Below are positions 1 through 8,062 of a stretch of DNA of 24,256 nt, piece after piece; the first letter of the stretch is position 1; the number at the start of each line of letters is the position of its first letter. The notes under the pieces are model-generated. The model was not told where the DNA came from. It saw nothing but the letters and a program-made list of their open reading frames with translations, and did not search any database. The stretch spans positions 1 through 24,256 of the forward strand of contig DFIA01000086.1 in NCBI GenBank assembly GCA_002372015.1, written 5' to 3'. Position numbers and translations under genes: made by a program. This DNA comes from Bacteroidales bacterium UBA3709 (lineage in GTDB: Bacteria; Bacteroidota; Bacteroidia; Bacteroidales; UBA932).

Positions 1-622
1 CCTTCTTCATTTCTCCACCATACCAGGTGTTTAGAATTATTTGCATCTTTTCTGTAATGTTAAAAACAACAGCAGTTTCTGAATTAAGACCCAACTCTTT
101 GTAATTATCTACTTTTGCTTTTGATGCTGTAAGTACTACAAAGTCTGGCTCTCCAAAATTAGCCAATTCTTCCTCCGTAGGACGGATGAACATATTGCGT
201 ACAAAGTGGGCTTGCCAAGCCACTTCCATTATAAATCTTACTTTTATTCGGGTATTGGCATTTGCACCGCAAAAACCATCTACAACATAAAGTTTCTTAT
301 TGCTTAGTTCGGTACGGGCTAAACCTTTTAAAACTTCCCAAGTAGCTTGGCTGCAAGGTTTGTTATCGTTTTTGTATTCGTCTGAAGTCCACCATATAGT
401 GTTACGGCTTTTATCGTCCATTACCCAAAATTTGTCTTTAGGGCTTCTGCCGGTATAAACACCGGTCATAACATTCACTGCGCCAAGTTCTGTAAGTTGC
501 CCCTTGTCGTAGCCTGTAAGTTCGGGCTTCATCTCTTCTTTAAACAGAAGTTCATAAGAAGGGTTGTAGATAATTTCTTTCACGCCAGTAATTCCATACT
601 TGCTGAGATCGATCTGTGCCAT
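1..622 (-). CDS. pckA: ATP-dependent phosphoenolpyruvate carboxykinase (partial, N-terminal part)
   Basis: The minus strand stays open from the ATG at 622 to the window edge, giving the first 207 residues; the C-terminal part lies outside. The protein starts MAQIDLSKYGITGVKEI and contains TGVYTGRSPKDKFWV, the conserved arginine-containing substrate-binding segment of ATP-type PEP carboxykinases. It continues through KLYVVDGFCGAN and the VRFIMEVAWQAHFVRNMFIR block, all typical of this family. The enzyme interconverts oxaloacetate + ATP and PEP + CO2 + ADP in the cytosol. In anaerobic Bacteroidota it commonly works in the CO2-fixing direction on the way to succinate. The nucleotide-binding P-loop of the family would lie beyond the left edge. 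It is transcribed divergently from the nfeD-like gene, and a TATATTTG -7 box sits 33 bases upstream of the start. Confidence 0.96.
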   Translation of the reverse strand, partial: MAQIDLSKYGITGVKEIIYNPSYELLFKEEMKPELTGYDKGQLTELGAVNVMTGVYTGRSPKDKFWVMDDKSRNTIWWTSDEYKNDNKPCSQATWEVLKGLARTELSNKKLYVVDGFCGANANTRIKVRFIMEVAWQAHFVRNMFIRPTEEELANFGEPDFVVLTASKAKVDNYKELGLNSETAVVFNITEKMQIILNTWYGGEMKK

Positions 623-654
623 AAAATGATATTTAAAATTTAAAAACTTATACG

Positions 655-662
655 CAAATATA
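655..662 (-). promoter_or_regulatory. Putative -7 promoter element of pckA
   Basis: On the minus strand this reads TATATTTG, an exact match to the Bacteroidota -7 consensus TAnnTTTG, 33 bases before the pckA start. No clear TTTG element is found 19-21 bases further upstream, so this rests on the -7 box and its position alone. Confidence 0.45.
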
Positions 663-710
663 AATAAAATTATTGCTATATTTAGGCTTTGAAACTAAAA
701 TCTGTTAACT

Positions 711-1151
711 ATGGAACTTTGGCAAATCTGGCTTATCATAGCGTTGCTGTTTTTTATTCTGGAAATATTTACAAGTGGCATTGCTGTTATTTGCTTCTCT
801 TTTGGAGCACTGGCGGCGTGTGTAGGAGCTCTTTTTAATCTTAACCTAACTTGGCAGGTAATAATATTTGCCTTGGTTACATTATTATCTTTTGTGTGTA
901 TCAGGCCATTGCTCATGAAGTTGTTTTACAAGAAAGGTAAAGATGAGGTAAAAACAAATGTAGATGCATTGATTGGCAGAAAAGGTATCGTTTCTGAATC
1001 TATAAATCCGGTAACGGGGCAGGGCAGGGTTAAGGTAGATGGAGACGATTGGAAAGCTGTCTCTTATAACGATGAGCCTATAGAACTTGGTGCAAGGGTA
1101 GAAATAGTGAAATTAGAAAGTGTAATAGTTACTGTTAAAAAAATTGATTGA
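711..1151 (+). CDS. NfeD-like membrane protein (short form, OB-fold domain)
   Basis: This 146-residue protein has two hydrophobic segments (about residues 7-25 and 28-62, the second probably two helices) and then a soluble C-terminal domain of about 75 residues. That domain contains DALIGRKGIVSE and GQGRVKVDGDDWKA, the typical NfeD OB-fold signature. It is the short, protease-less NfeD form, lacking the ClpP-like domain of long NfeD proteins. NfeD-like proteins are inner-membrane partners of SPFH/stomatin-type proteins. The next gene is exactly such a protein and starts one base after this stop, so the pair is almost certainly one operon working in membrane organisation. A 7/8 match to the -7 box (TATATTTA, 677-684) lies just upstream. 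Confidence 0.9.
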   Translation: MELWQIWLIIALLFFILEIFTSGIAVICFSFGALAACVGALFNLNLTWQVIIFALVTLLSFVCIRPLLMKLFYKKGKDEVKTNVDALIGRKGIVSESINPVTGQGRVKVDGDDWKAVSYNDEPIELGARVEIVKLESVIVTVKKID

Positions 1152-1152
1152 T

Positions 1153-2133
1153 ATGGAAACTGGTGTTATTATTCTTATTGCGGTCATAGCGATTGTAGTG
1201 CTGATAGTACTGTCTGGCATAAAAGTTATTCAACAATCCGAAACTAAAATTGTAGAAAGGCTCGGAAAGTTTCATGCTACGCTACCTTCTGGAGTAAATA
1301 TTATCTGGCCAATAATAGACAAGCCGAGAAAGGTATATATAAGAAAGGTTGTGGAAGGATATGATGGTGCGTCGCACGTAATAATGCGCCAGAGCGATAA
1401 GATAGATCTTAGAGAGCAGGTATTTGACTTCCCTAAACAGAGTGTTATAACAAAAGACAATGTTACAACCACAATAAACGCCCTTTTGTACTTCCAGATT
1501 ACAGACCCTGTTAAGGCTGTTTATGAAATAGACAATCTTCCATACGCTATAGAAAAACTAACTCAGACTACTTTGCGTAATGTTATCGGCGAACTGGAAT
1601 TAGACCAGACGCTTACTTCAAGAGATACCATTAACTCAAAGTTACGTGCAGTGTTAGACGAAGCTTCAAATAAGTGGGGCGTAAAAGTGAACAGAGTGGA
1701 ACTTCAAGACATTACTCCTCCTAATAGTGTACGCGATGCCATGGAGCAGCAAATGCAGGCAGAACGAGAAAGGCGTGCAAAGGTGTTGAAGGCTTCTGGA
1801 GATAAGGAGAAAGCTATTCTGGAATCTGAGGGCTTGAAAGAAGCTCAGATTAACCGGGCCGAAGCCGAGAAACAGACAAAGATTCTACAGGCTCAGGGTA
1901 TAGCAGAAGCAAAGGTTTTGCAGGCTAAGGCAGAGGCAGAAGCTATTGAAAGAATAGCTGCTGCAGTAAAGGAGAGCAATATGTCTCCAGCTAACTATAT
2001 GCTTGCAGATAAGTATATTGCAACACTCAAAGAAATGGTGTCGGGAAAAGATAACAAAACCGTATATCTGCCTTACGATGCTTCTTCTTTACTTGGTTCT
2101 ATAGGAACTATCAAAGAAATGTTCAATAAGTAA
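1153..2133 (+). CDS. qmcA: SPFH/stomatin-family membrane protein, QmcA-like
   Basis: I take the ATG at 1153, one base after the nfeD stop, rather than an in-frame TTG at 1144 that would overlap it; this gives 326 residues. A single N-terminal transmembrane segment (about residues 3-24) is followed by the SPFH/PHB domain, with VIQQSETKIVERLGKF near its start and RKVYIRKVVEGYD. A long alanine- and glutamate-rich coiled coil follows (RAEAEKQTKILQAQGIAEAK). The order and length fit QmcA/stomatin-like proteins, which oligomerise into membrane microdomain scaffolds and associate with membrane proteases. Pairing with an NfeD-like gene is the classic arrangement. The exact substrate or protease partner cannot be read from this sequence. 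Confidence 0.93.
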   Translation: METGVIILIAVIAIVVLIVLSGIKVIQQSETKIVERLGKFHATLPSGVNIIWPIIDKPRKVYIRKVVEGYDGASHVIMRQSDKIDLREQVFDFPKQSVITKDNVTTTINALLYFQITDPVKAVYEIDNLPYAIEKLTQTTLRNVIGELELDQTLTSRDTINSKLRAVLDEASNKWGVKVNRVELQDITPPNSVRDAMEQQMQAERERRAKVLKASGDKEKAILESEGLKEAQINRAEAEKQTKILQAQGIAEAKVLQAKAEAEAIERIAAAVKESNMSPANYMLADKYIATLKEMVSGKDNKTVYLPYDASSLLGSIGTIKEMFNK

Positions 2134-2265
2134 TTAGTTTTTGCTGCTATATATTGCCGGGCAGATGAAATAATTACTGATTTTCTTTGCCTTAATTTAT
2201 CGTGTGTTAGGGGGCTGTAATGCAGTTTATGCCCAAAAGACAACATTCAGGCCTTTTTATAGAGA

Positions 2266-2967
2266 ATGAACAGTAGGTTTAGCAATATACGGCTTATTGC
2301 CTTTGATGCAGACGATACGCTTTGGGAAAATCAATCGCTATTTGACAATGCAGTAGAGGAGTATTGCCTTTTGCTGTCGGACTATGGCTCTAAAGAGCTA
2401 ATGTATAAAGCTTTGTATGAAACAGAGTGTAAAAACATGTCTTCTCTTGGCTATGGTACCAAAGCTTTTGTTATTTCTTTAGTAGAAAATATTATAAAAG
2501 TGAGTGGCGGAAAGGCATCTAATGAACTTATACAAAAGGCTATATCTATTGGCCGAAAGGTTTTGGAAAATCCTGCCATACCATTGGAAGGAGTGGTGGA
2601 AACACTGGCAAGGCTCAGTAGCAACGCAAACTGTAGGATGGTGGTTTTTACCAAAGGCGATCCGCTGGAGCAAGAACTTAAAATAGAGCGTTCCGGCCTT
2701 GCTAAATTCTTCAACGACACTGAGGTTGTATCAGATAAAACTCCTTTGGAATATATGCGTTTGTGCAACCATAACCATATAGAACCAAGAGATTTGTTAA
2801 TGGTAGGTAATTCATTTAAATCTGATATAGATCCGGTATTGACAATAGGAGGATATGCTGCTCTGGTTCCTTGTGAAAGACTTTGGGAACATGAACGAGT
2901 AGGTGAGTATGAGCATGATAATTTAATAAGACTTGAACGATTTACCGATTTGTTAACTCTATTCTGA
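2266..2967 (+). CDS. HAD-superfamily hydrolase
   Basis: This 233-residue protein carries all four HAD motifs. Motif I is FDADDTLWEN, with nucleophile Asp14 and acid/base Asp16. Motif II is VVFTKGD. The motif III lysine is probably in SDKTPLEY. Motif IV is MVGNSFKSDIDP, whose acidic residues bind Mg2+. A helical cap of about 90 residues sits between motifs I and II, as in C1-capped phosphatases of the YjjG/phosphoglycolate phosphatase type. It should be a cytosolic Mg2+-dependent phosphatase of a small phosphorylated metabolite; the substrate cannot be told from sequence. The methionine sulfoxide reductase gene starts one base after its stop, so the two are probably co-transcribed. Confidence 0.88.
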   Translation: MNSRFSNIRLIAFDADDTLWENQSLFDNAVEEYCLLLSDYGSKELMYKALYETECKNMSSLGYGTKAFVISLVENIIKVSGGKASNELIQKAISIGRKVLENPAIPLEGVVETLARLSSNANCRMVVFTKGDPLEQELKIERSGLAKFFNDTEVVSDKTPLEYMRLCNHNHIEPRDLLMVGNSFKSDIDPVLTIGGYAALVPCERLWEHERVGEYEHDNLIRLERFTDLLTLF

Positions 2968-2968
2968 A

Positions 2969-3424
2969 ATGGGGAAAATAGAAAAATACGAAACTATAAT
3001 TACAGAGCTTGGAGCACTTATAAAAGATGTGGATAACAACACAGGTGTACTTGCCAATACAGCGGCTCTTATTCACGAACGAATGGGCTTTTTCTGGACA
3101 GGTTTTTATTTGGTAAAAGACAAAACGCTCCAGCTTGGTCCTTTTCAGGGGCCTGTTGCCTGTTTTCAAATAGGATATGGGAAGGGAGTGTGCGGTGCTG
3201 CGTGGCAGCAGGAGAAAACACTGGTGGTAAAAGATGTAGAAGAGTTTCCTGGCCATATAGCATGTAGCAGTTTATCTAAAAGCGAGATAGTAGTACCTGT
3301 GTTTAAGCATGACAGGATAATTGGCGTGTTGGATATAGATAGCAAAGAGATAGGGACTTTTGATGAAGTGGATGCTCATTATTTAGAGAGAGCAATGAAG
3401 ATTTTATCGGATAGTCTGCGATAG
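2969..3424 (+). CDS. msrC: Free methionine-(R)-sulfoxide reductase (GAF domain)
   Basis: This 151-residue protein is a single GAF domain. It has FFWTGFYLV and LGPFQGPVAC, then GKGVCGAAW, HIACSS and GVLDIDS, the hallmark blocks of fRMsr. Cysteines fall at 65, 75 and 99. Their spacing (10 and 24 residues) is that of the three redox cysteines of the E. coli enzyme, so the protein should be catalytically complete. The enzyme reduces free methionine-(R)-sulfoxide to methionine in the cytosol, using thioredoxin-type reductant, and so repairs oxidised methionine. It follows the HAD hydrolase by one base and lies just before rubredoxin, which fits an oxidative-stress context for a strict or near-strict anaerobe. 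Confidence 0.93.
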   Translation: MGKIEKYETIITELGALIKDVDNNTGVLANTAALIHERMGFFWTGFYLVKDKTLQLGPFQGPVACFQIGYGKGVCGAAWQQEKTLVVKDVEEFPGHIACSSLSKSEIVVPVFKHDRIIGVLDIDSKEIGTFDEVDAHYLERAMKILSDSLR

Positions 3425-3427
3425 CGG

Positions 3428-3461
3428 TGTGCAGAATATGTGCAGAATATTTGTATATTTG
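3428..3461 (+). promoter_or_regulatory. Rubredoxin promoter region with 11-bp tandem direct repeat
   Basis: A TATATTTG -7 box at 3454-3461 matches TAnnTTTG exactly and lies 40 bases before the rubredoxin ATG. Just upstream, TGTGCAGAATA occurs twice head to tail (3428-3438 and 3439-3449). This places two identical 11-bp units, about one helical turn each, across the expected -33 region, where no TTTG is visible. This could be an activator-binding site replacing the -33 element; that role is inference. Confidence 0.5.
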
Positions 3462-3501
3462 TGTAGCAACATAAGTTATAACTAACTCAATAAATACTAT
3501 T

Positions 3502-3660
3502 ATGAAAAAGTACGAATGCGAACCATGTGGTTACATTTACGACCCTGCAGAGGGTGATCCAGACGGAGGAATTGCTCCGGGAACAGCTTTTGAAGACATC
3601 CCAGAAGATTGGGTTTGCCCTCTATGCGGAGCAGGAAAGAGCGATTTTAAAGCTATTTAA
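3502..3660 (+). CDS. rd: Rubredoxin
   Basis: A 52-residue protein starting MKKYECEPCGYIYD. It has the two iron-binding CxxC-type knuckles, CEPCGY (Cys6, Cys9) and CPLCGA (Cys39, Cys42), and the conserved GDPDGGIAPGT and DWVCP segments. Length and motif spacing match classic rubredoxins exactly. The four cysteines hold one Fe in a redox centre used for one-electron transfer in the cytosol, commonly to rubrerythrin, superoxide reductase or oxygen-reducing flavoproteins in anaerobes. It has its own -7 box upstream and a terminator downstream, so it is probably monocistronic. Those electron partners are not in this window. Confidence 0.97.
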   Translation: MKKYECEPCGYIYDPAEGDPDGGIAPGTAFEDIPEDWVCPLCGAGKSDFKAI

Positions 3661-3680
3661 TTAAACTTATTGTAATTAAG

Positions 3681-3714
3681 GGGATTCCAAATGTTTTTTG
3701 GCATCCCTTTTTTT
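3681..3714 (+). terminator. Intrinsic terminator after rubredoxin
   Basis: GGGATTCCAAA (3681-3691) pairs with TTTGGCATCCC (3697-3707) with one mismatch, a short loop, and an uninterrupted T7 tract at 3708-3714. It begins 20 bases after the rubredoxin stop and separates it from the convergent gene ending at 3723. Confidence 0.9.
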
Positions 3715-3722
3715 GTATAGAG

Positions 3723-4913
3723 TTAGCGGCAAATGGAATTTGCTACTGTGTATGCGGTGGTCCAAGCCGCCTGTAGGTTAAAACCTCCGGTGATGGCATC
3801 GATATCTAAGACTTCACCTGCAAAATACATATCGGGGTACTTTTTGCATCGCAGGGTGTTGCTTTCAATTTCTTTAAGGCTAACTCCACCGCAAGTTACA
3901 AATTCATCCTTAAAGCGTCCTTTAGCGGTCATCTGATATATGTCTGAGGTGAGGACCATTGATAGTCTGTTTATCTGCCGGGTGCCAATTTCGCTGCACC
4001 AGATGTCTTCTCGAATATCGGCTCTTGCTATTATATGTGCCCAAAGCCTCGATGTGAGGGTGGGTAAACCGATAGAGGAAAGCTTCTTTGATTTGTTTGC
4101 AATAATTTCTCTGTGAATAATTTCTCGGGCTTCTTCCTGATTTTTTGCAAGCCAGTTGATACTTATTTGGGCAGTGTAATTAGCATTGTCCAAAAACCTT
4201 GCGGCATAGGAAGAAAGTTTTAGAGTAGCCGGACCGCTTATGCCCCAATCGGTGAGCAATAATATGCCGCTGCTTCTGAATTTTGTAGTAGGAATACTTA
4301 GGGCTACATGGCCTACTACCGTACCACTCAAAGAATTGAGCGATGGGTTATCTAATTCAAAGGTAAATAGGGATGGGCAGGGCTTCTCTATAGCAATACC
4401 GAGCTGCTCCAAAAAGGCGTAACCGCCTTCTGTTTTTTTGCCGCCTGTAGTTATAACCTTGATGTCTTCAGATAGTTGTCTAATATCTTCTATCTTGCGG
4501 TTTAAAACTATGTTCACTTCATATTCTTTGAGGAGTTGCTGCAGAGTATCTACTATTTCCATAGCATCTTGAGACATAGGAAATATGCAACCGTCTGCCT
4601 GTGCCATCAACTTTACTCCGTGATTTTCAAACCACTTTATGGTATCGTAGGGCGAAAATTCGTTAAAAAGCCTTTTGATGATTCTATAACCTCTTGGATA
4701 GAAGCTTTCTATATTTGTAATTTGGGCCACAGAATCTGAATTGAAATTGTTTGTAAGATTACATCTCCCTCCACCGGTTATGGCTAATTTACTCATCAGC
4801 CTGCTTTTTGCCTCATAAACAGAAACCCTGTATTGCGGCATTAACTCTTTTAGCATTACGGCACAGAAACAGCCGGCTGCTCCACCTCCTATTATAGCAA
4901 TGCTTTTATTCAT
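3723..4913 (-). CDS. FAD-dependent NAD(P)/FAD oxidoreductase, HI0933/YhiN (BaiN-like) family
   Basis: This 396-residue flavoprotein starts with an FAD-binding Rossmann motif (AIIGGGAAGCFCAVML) and a following acidic strand end (VSVYEAKSRLM). It has the family's ITGGGRCNLTNN block at about residues 46-57, and ends with YFAGEVLDIDAITGGFNLQ, the C-terminal FAD-contact motif. This order is that of the HI0933/YhiN family, often annotated BaiN after a proposed bile-acid role. Most members have no demonstrated substrate, so I keep only the family call. Expected to be cytosolic. Its start overlaps the end of the metallophosphoesterase gene by 8 bp, so the two are translationally coupled. Confidence 0.92.
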   Translation of the reverse strand: MNKSIAIIGGGAAGCFCAVMLKELMPQYRVSVYEAKSRLMSKLAITGGGRCNLTNNFNSDSVAQITNIESFYPRGYRIIKRLFNEFSPYDTIKWFENHGVKLMAQADGCIFPMSQDAMEIVDTLQQLLKEYEVNIVLNRKIEDIRQLSEDIKVITTGGKKTEGGYAFLEQLGIAIEKPCPSLFTFELDNPSLNSLSGTVVGHVALSIPTTKFRSSGILLLTDWGISGPATLKLSSYAARFLDNANYTAQISINWLAKNQEEAREIIHREIIANKSKKLSSIGLPTLTSRLWAHIIARADIREDIWCSEIGTRQINRLSMVLTSDIYQMTAKGRFKDEFVTCGGVSLKEIESNTLRCKKYPDMYFAGEVLDIDAITGGFNLQAAWTTAYTVANSICR

Positions 4914-5754
4914 AGCTTCTTGGCCATATTGTAATTTCTACAAGTTCCGGACGATTAAAAAAGCGTGGAATGGAAAGAATGGATCTGTACAAACCACGAC
5001 TAACAACAACTATTTGATTTTCTTTCTTGTATATACCACCGGTATATTTACATTCTTCTGGATGATCTGTAGCAAACAGACCTTCTTTAATATATGGCAG
5101 CCGCCAAAGTCCTCCGTGATAGTGTCCTACGCAAGACAAATCGAAGCCGGCTTTCAGATATGTAGGAATCATTTCGGGCCTGTGCGAGAGAAATATGGAA
5201 AAATTATTAAAATTACATTTTGTGGCAGCGTGGTCTATATATCTTTCGAAATTTATATTGTTGCCAAGTTCTGTTAGATCCGGCATACCGCTTATGCAAA
5301 TAGAATCGTTGCCTATGCATATTGTTTCTGTTTGTCCCTCCAAAATAGTTATAGACGAAGAACGAATATCTTTTTTGATAGAATCTAATACGCCAGACAT
5401 AACTTCGTGATTTCCGGTTACATAAAAGCATCTGTACCGAGGTCCGATATTATGCAGAAAGTCTGATGTTCGCTTATTTGATGTTCTGTTATCGTAAATA
5501 TCTCCGGCCAGAAGGATTATATCAGGCTTAAATAAGTCTATTTTATTTACCAGTCTTTGTTCACCCTTGCCATAATTGCAGGAGTGAAGATCTGCTAACA
5601 AAACTATTTTTACCGGCCCGGAAATTTTTTCCGAAAATATACTGTATCTGGTTATTTGCATTCTGCAATCCAATCCTATTGCTATGAATACAAATAACAG
5701 AATCAAAAATACTTTTATAATATGCCTTAGTATGTTCATTCTATCTAAGAGCAT
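4906..5754 (-). CDS. Membrane-anchored metallophosphoesterase (YaeI/YkuE-like)
   Basis: This 282-residue protein has one N-terminal membrane segment (about residues 12-28) and then a calcineurin-like phosphoesterase domain. The metal motifs are LADLHSC (Asp55, His57), AGDIYDN (Asp85), GNHE (Asn115, His116), SHRPE (His191) and GHYHGG (His211, His213), so the di-metal site is complete. The YaeI/YkuE subgroup acts at the membrane and includes UDP-diacylglucosamine- and lipid-related phosphoesterases; the substrate is not readable. The start at 5754 overlaps the MFS gene stop. A second Met (5739) would begin just past it and is an equally reasonable start. Downstream it overlaps the BaiN-like gene. 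Confidence 0.9.
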   Translation of the reverse strand: MLLDRMNILRHIIKVFLILLFVFIAIGLDCRMQITRYSIFSEKISGPVKIVLLADLHSCNYGKGEQRLVNKIDLFKPDIILLAGDIYDNRTSNKRTSDFLHNIGPRYRCFYVTGNHEVMSGVLDSIKKDIRSSSITILEGQTETICIGNDSICISGMPDLTELGNNINFERYIDHAATKCNFNNFSIFLSHRPEMIPTYLKAGFDLSCVGHYHGGLWRLPYIKEGLFATDHPEECKYTGGIYKKENQIVVVSRGLYRSILSIPRFFNRPELVEITIWPRSYE

Positions 5755-6922
5755 TTTTTGTGTAGTGCTTGCCTGTTATGAGTATAAACATGGCAACCCC
5801 AAACACATGGAATATAACAGAAGACCAGAAGGCTATGCCATAACCAAAACTTTCTGCAAGAACACCTCCGAGAAGAATACCTATTCCCATGCCTAAATCC
5901 CAAGAAGTTAGTAAAGTAGAGTTGGCTGTTGCCCTCTGATTGTTCTCTGCAAGGTTGATAATCATATTCTGAAAAGCAGGCCACAGATGCCCGTTGCCAA
6001 GGCCGATCAGAATGGCAGAGCCATAGTAGCCTATAGCCGATGGCCATGCTATAAAAATAGCGTAGCCTATGGTAGAAATCAAAATACCTCTTACAGAGAT
6101 ACTAACAAGCTTTCCGCTTCTTAAAGCTTTTGTGCATTGGATTCTAGAAAACATGAGACCTATGGCAAGGAGCATAAAGTAGGTTCCTGTTCCTGAGGTA
6201 ATGCCCAGCATTTCTTTACCATATATAGCCAGATAACTGCTGAGTACTCCATAGCAATAGCCAAACATCATAAGGTTTGTGGCAATAGCCCAACCTTTCA
6301 GTAGAAAGAATCTGTCTAAAGAGAGTTTGCGCTTATCGGGAATGATTTCTTTTTTAGGAGCTTCTATACTACCTGCTGCCCATAGTGCCAAACCGGCTAC
6401 AATAAAAGCCAGCCAGAATAAAAGCTGGAAATTGTTGGTGTATTTATAAATGAGAATACCTATAGTTGGAGCAAAAGCACTTCCTAAATTATTGCTTAGT
6501 CCGTACAGACCAATGCCTTCTGTTCTTCTGGATGATGGCAGCACATCTATGGCCATTGTGCTGTTTGCAACGGTAGCTGCGCCAAACGGAGCTCCGTGAA
6601 GAGTTCTTACTATGGCAAATAGCAGTAGCGAACTTGCCACAAGATAGCTGCCAAACATAAGAAAGTTGGCTAAGATACAAATAACCAGCACTTTTTTACG
6701 ATTAAAGGTATCTGCTATGTAGCCGGAAAATGGTCTGGCTGCCAGGGCCAACAGAATATAACCACTTAAAACAAAGCCTATAGTATCTTTTGTAGAATGA
6801 AATGTTTCGCTCAAATACAGAGGGAGAAGTGGGGTAATCAGATAAAATGCAAAGAAAAGGCAGAAGTTTACCGCCATTACCTTTGTGTAATTTCTGTTCC
6901 ATAATTTTTCTTTCTTCTCCAT
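5741..6922 (-). CDS. MFS transporter (drug/sugar efflux type)
   Basis: This 393-residue protein is highly hydrophobic, with about twelve predicted transmembrane helices in two halves separated by a cytoplasmic loop (about residues 190-205, charged, EAPKKEIIPDKRK). The MFS motif A appears between helices 2 and 3 as FSGYIADTFNRKKVL. The N-terminus (WNRNYTKVMAVNFCLFFAFY) resembles Bacteroidota members annotated as arabinose/multidrug efflux permeases. It should export a small molecule by H+ antiport; substrate unknown. It is the first gene of a three-gene overlapping minus-strand operon with the metallophosphoesterase and the BaiN-like flavoprotein. A TAAATTTG -7 box lies only 9 bases before the start, which would imply an almost leaderless mRNA. 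Confidence 0.92.
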   Translation of the reverse strand: MEKKEKLWNRNYTKVMAVNFCLFFAFYLITPLLPLYLSETFHSTKDTIGFVLSGYILLALAARPFSGYIADTFNRKKVLVICILANFLMFGSYLVASSLLLFAIVRTLHGAPFGAATVANSTMAIDVLPSSRRTEGIGLYGLSNNLGSAFAPTIGILIYKYTNNFQLLFWLAFIVAGLALWAAGSIEAPKKEIIPDKRKLSLDRFFLLKGWAIATNLMMFGYCYGVLSSYLAIYGKEMLGITSGTGTYFMLLAIGLMFSRIQCTKALRSGKLVSISVRGILISTIGYAIFIAWPSAIGYYGSAILIGLGNGHLWPAFQNMIINLAENNQRATANSTLLTSWDLGMGIGILLGGVLAESFGYGIAFWSSVIFHVFGVAMFILITGKHYTKNALR

Positions 6923-6930
6923 AGCGGGAG

Positions 6931-6938
6931 CAAATTTA
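6931..6938 (-). promoter_or_regulatory. Putative -7 element before the MFS operon
   Basis: Minus strand TAAATTTG matches TAnnTTTG. It ends 9 bases from the annotated start, so either the 5' leader is only a few bases or translation begins further in. No TTTG at the expected -33 distance was found. Confidence 0.3.
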
Positions 6939-7012
6939 TGAATAAAAGCTGATTCTGAAATCGGGTGCGAATTTGTTATCAGAAAGCAGTTGGTTATGTT
7001 ACTACATATCTG

Positions 7013-7966
7013 CTATAAAAGAAAGAACATGGCTACTCCAATCATACTCAAAGATACCCCCACAAGCTCTCTTGACCTTATCTTTTGTTTGTATATCATG
7101 CTATAAGGAAGAATGATAAGTACGGGAGTAAGGGCCATAAGAGTAGAGGCTATGCCAGCATTTGCATATTGCACAGCCATCAGCGAAAGAGAAACTCCGA
7201 GAAAAGGACCAAAGAATGTTGTAAGCAAGGCGTAGCCAACACCTTTCTTGTCTTTTCTGGCCTCATACAGCTTATGTATGCTTTTGTTTACAGACATGAT
7301 TACAATAAAGCCGGCAGCTCCAACTATGGCACGTATCATGGTAGAGGCAAATGGCATCATCAAATCCATCATTTTGGGAGCATCGGCAGGAATGCAGAGC
7401 TGGTAGTGTAACATACCTATCTTACTGAGAACCAGTCCTACACCTTGGCCAACGCCAGCACCTAATCCCAGCAGCACTCCTTTTATCGGCACCGAAAACT
7501 TTATCCCATGGGATGTATGATTATCCTCGTCTTTTTTTCGGCTCAGTATAGACAGGGCTATTCCGCTGAGAGTTACCGCCATTGCTAACCAAGATTTGCC
7601 CTGCATTTTTTCCCCTAAAAGAATCCAGCTGGCTATAGCAGCGGATGGGGGTGCCAAAGTCATGAATAATTGCCCAACCCTCGCTCCCATAACAAGATAT
7701 GAGTTGAATAGACAAAAATCGCCGAAGGTATAGCCCACTATTGCAGAAAGAGCCAACCAAAACCACGCCCGTCCATTTGCATAGGCCGGATATGGAACCC
7801 CAATAGTAAACAAAAGTATTATGGCAATAAGCAGAGTAGCTACCGTAAGTCGTATGATATTTACAGTCATAGCTCCCAGACGATGGCTCGCCACATCGGC
7901 GAAGAGAGCGGTGGCTGTCCACAGAAGGGCTACAAATAGAGACAATATTTCACCTATGTATGGCAT
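7013..7966 (-). CDS. EamA/DMT-family transporter
   Basis: This 317-residue protein has about ten transmembrane helices arranged as two EamA repeats. Repeat 1 covers about residues 1-140 (LLGEKMQGKSWLAMAVTLSGIAL at its end) and repeat 2 about 160-317 (TLMALTPVLIILPYSMIYKQK near its end). The two-repeat layout and length match the 10-TMS drug/metabolite transporters, which export amino acids, nucleobases or other metabolites; the substrate cannot be told. It is separated from the MFS gene by 90 bases and is transcribed divergently from the beta-propeller gene, with a TACATTTG -7 box in the shared gap. Confidence 0.92.
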   Translation of the reverse strand: MPYIGEILSLFVALLWTATALFADVASHRLGAMTVNIIRLTVATLLIAIILLFTIGVPYPAYANGRAWFWLALSAIVGYTFGDFCLFNSYLVMGARVGQLFMTLAPPSAAIASWILLGEKMQGKSWLAMAVTLSGIALSILSRKKDEDNHTSHGIKFSVPIKGVLLGLGAGVGQGVGLVLSKIGMLHYQLCIPADAPKMMDLMMPFASTMIRAIVGAAGFIVIMSVNKSIHKLYEARKDKKGVGYALLTTFFGPFLGVSLSLMAVQYANAGIASTLMALTPVLIILPYSMIYKQKIRSRELVGVSLSMIGVAMFFLL

Positions 7967-7992
7967 ATTACAAACAGCGGAGCTTTGCCGGG

Positions 7993-8000
7993 CAAATGTA
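7993..8000 (-). promoter_or_regulatory. Putative -7 element of the EamA transporter gene
   Basis: Minus strand TACATTTG, an exact TAnnTTTG match 27 bases before the start. It is one half of a divergent promoter pair with 8020-8027. No well-spaced -33 TTTG seen. Confidence 0.45.
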
Positions 8001-8019
8001 GCAAAAGATAAATAATTTT

Positions 8020-8027
8020 TAACTTTG
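8020..8027 (+). promoter_or_regulatory. Putative -7 element of the propeller/NlpC operon
   Basis: TAACTTTG matches TAnnTTTG and lies 36 bases upstream of the ATG at 8063, the usual distance in this phylum. An AGAGAGGAAA purine run sits just before the start. Confidence 0.5.
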
Positions 8028-8062
8028 GCAAAACTATATATTATTAAGAGAGGAAACTAAAT

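Noticed and set aside
6941..6955. Weak inverted repeat GATTCTGAAATC downstream of the EamA gene as a terminator
   Set aside because: Imperfect pairing and no T tract in the right place on the minus strand.
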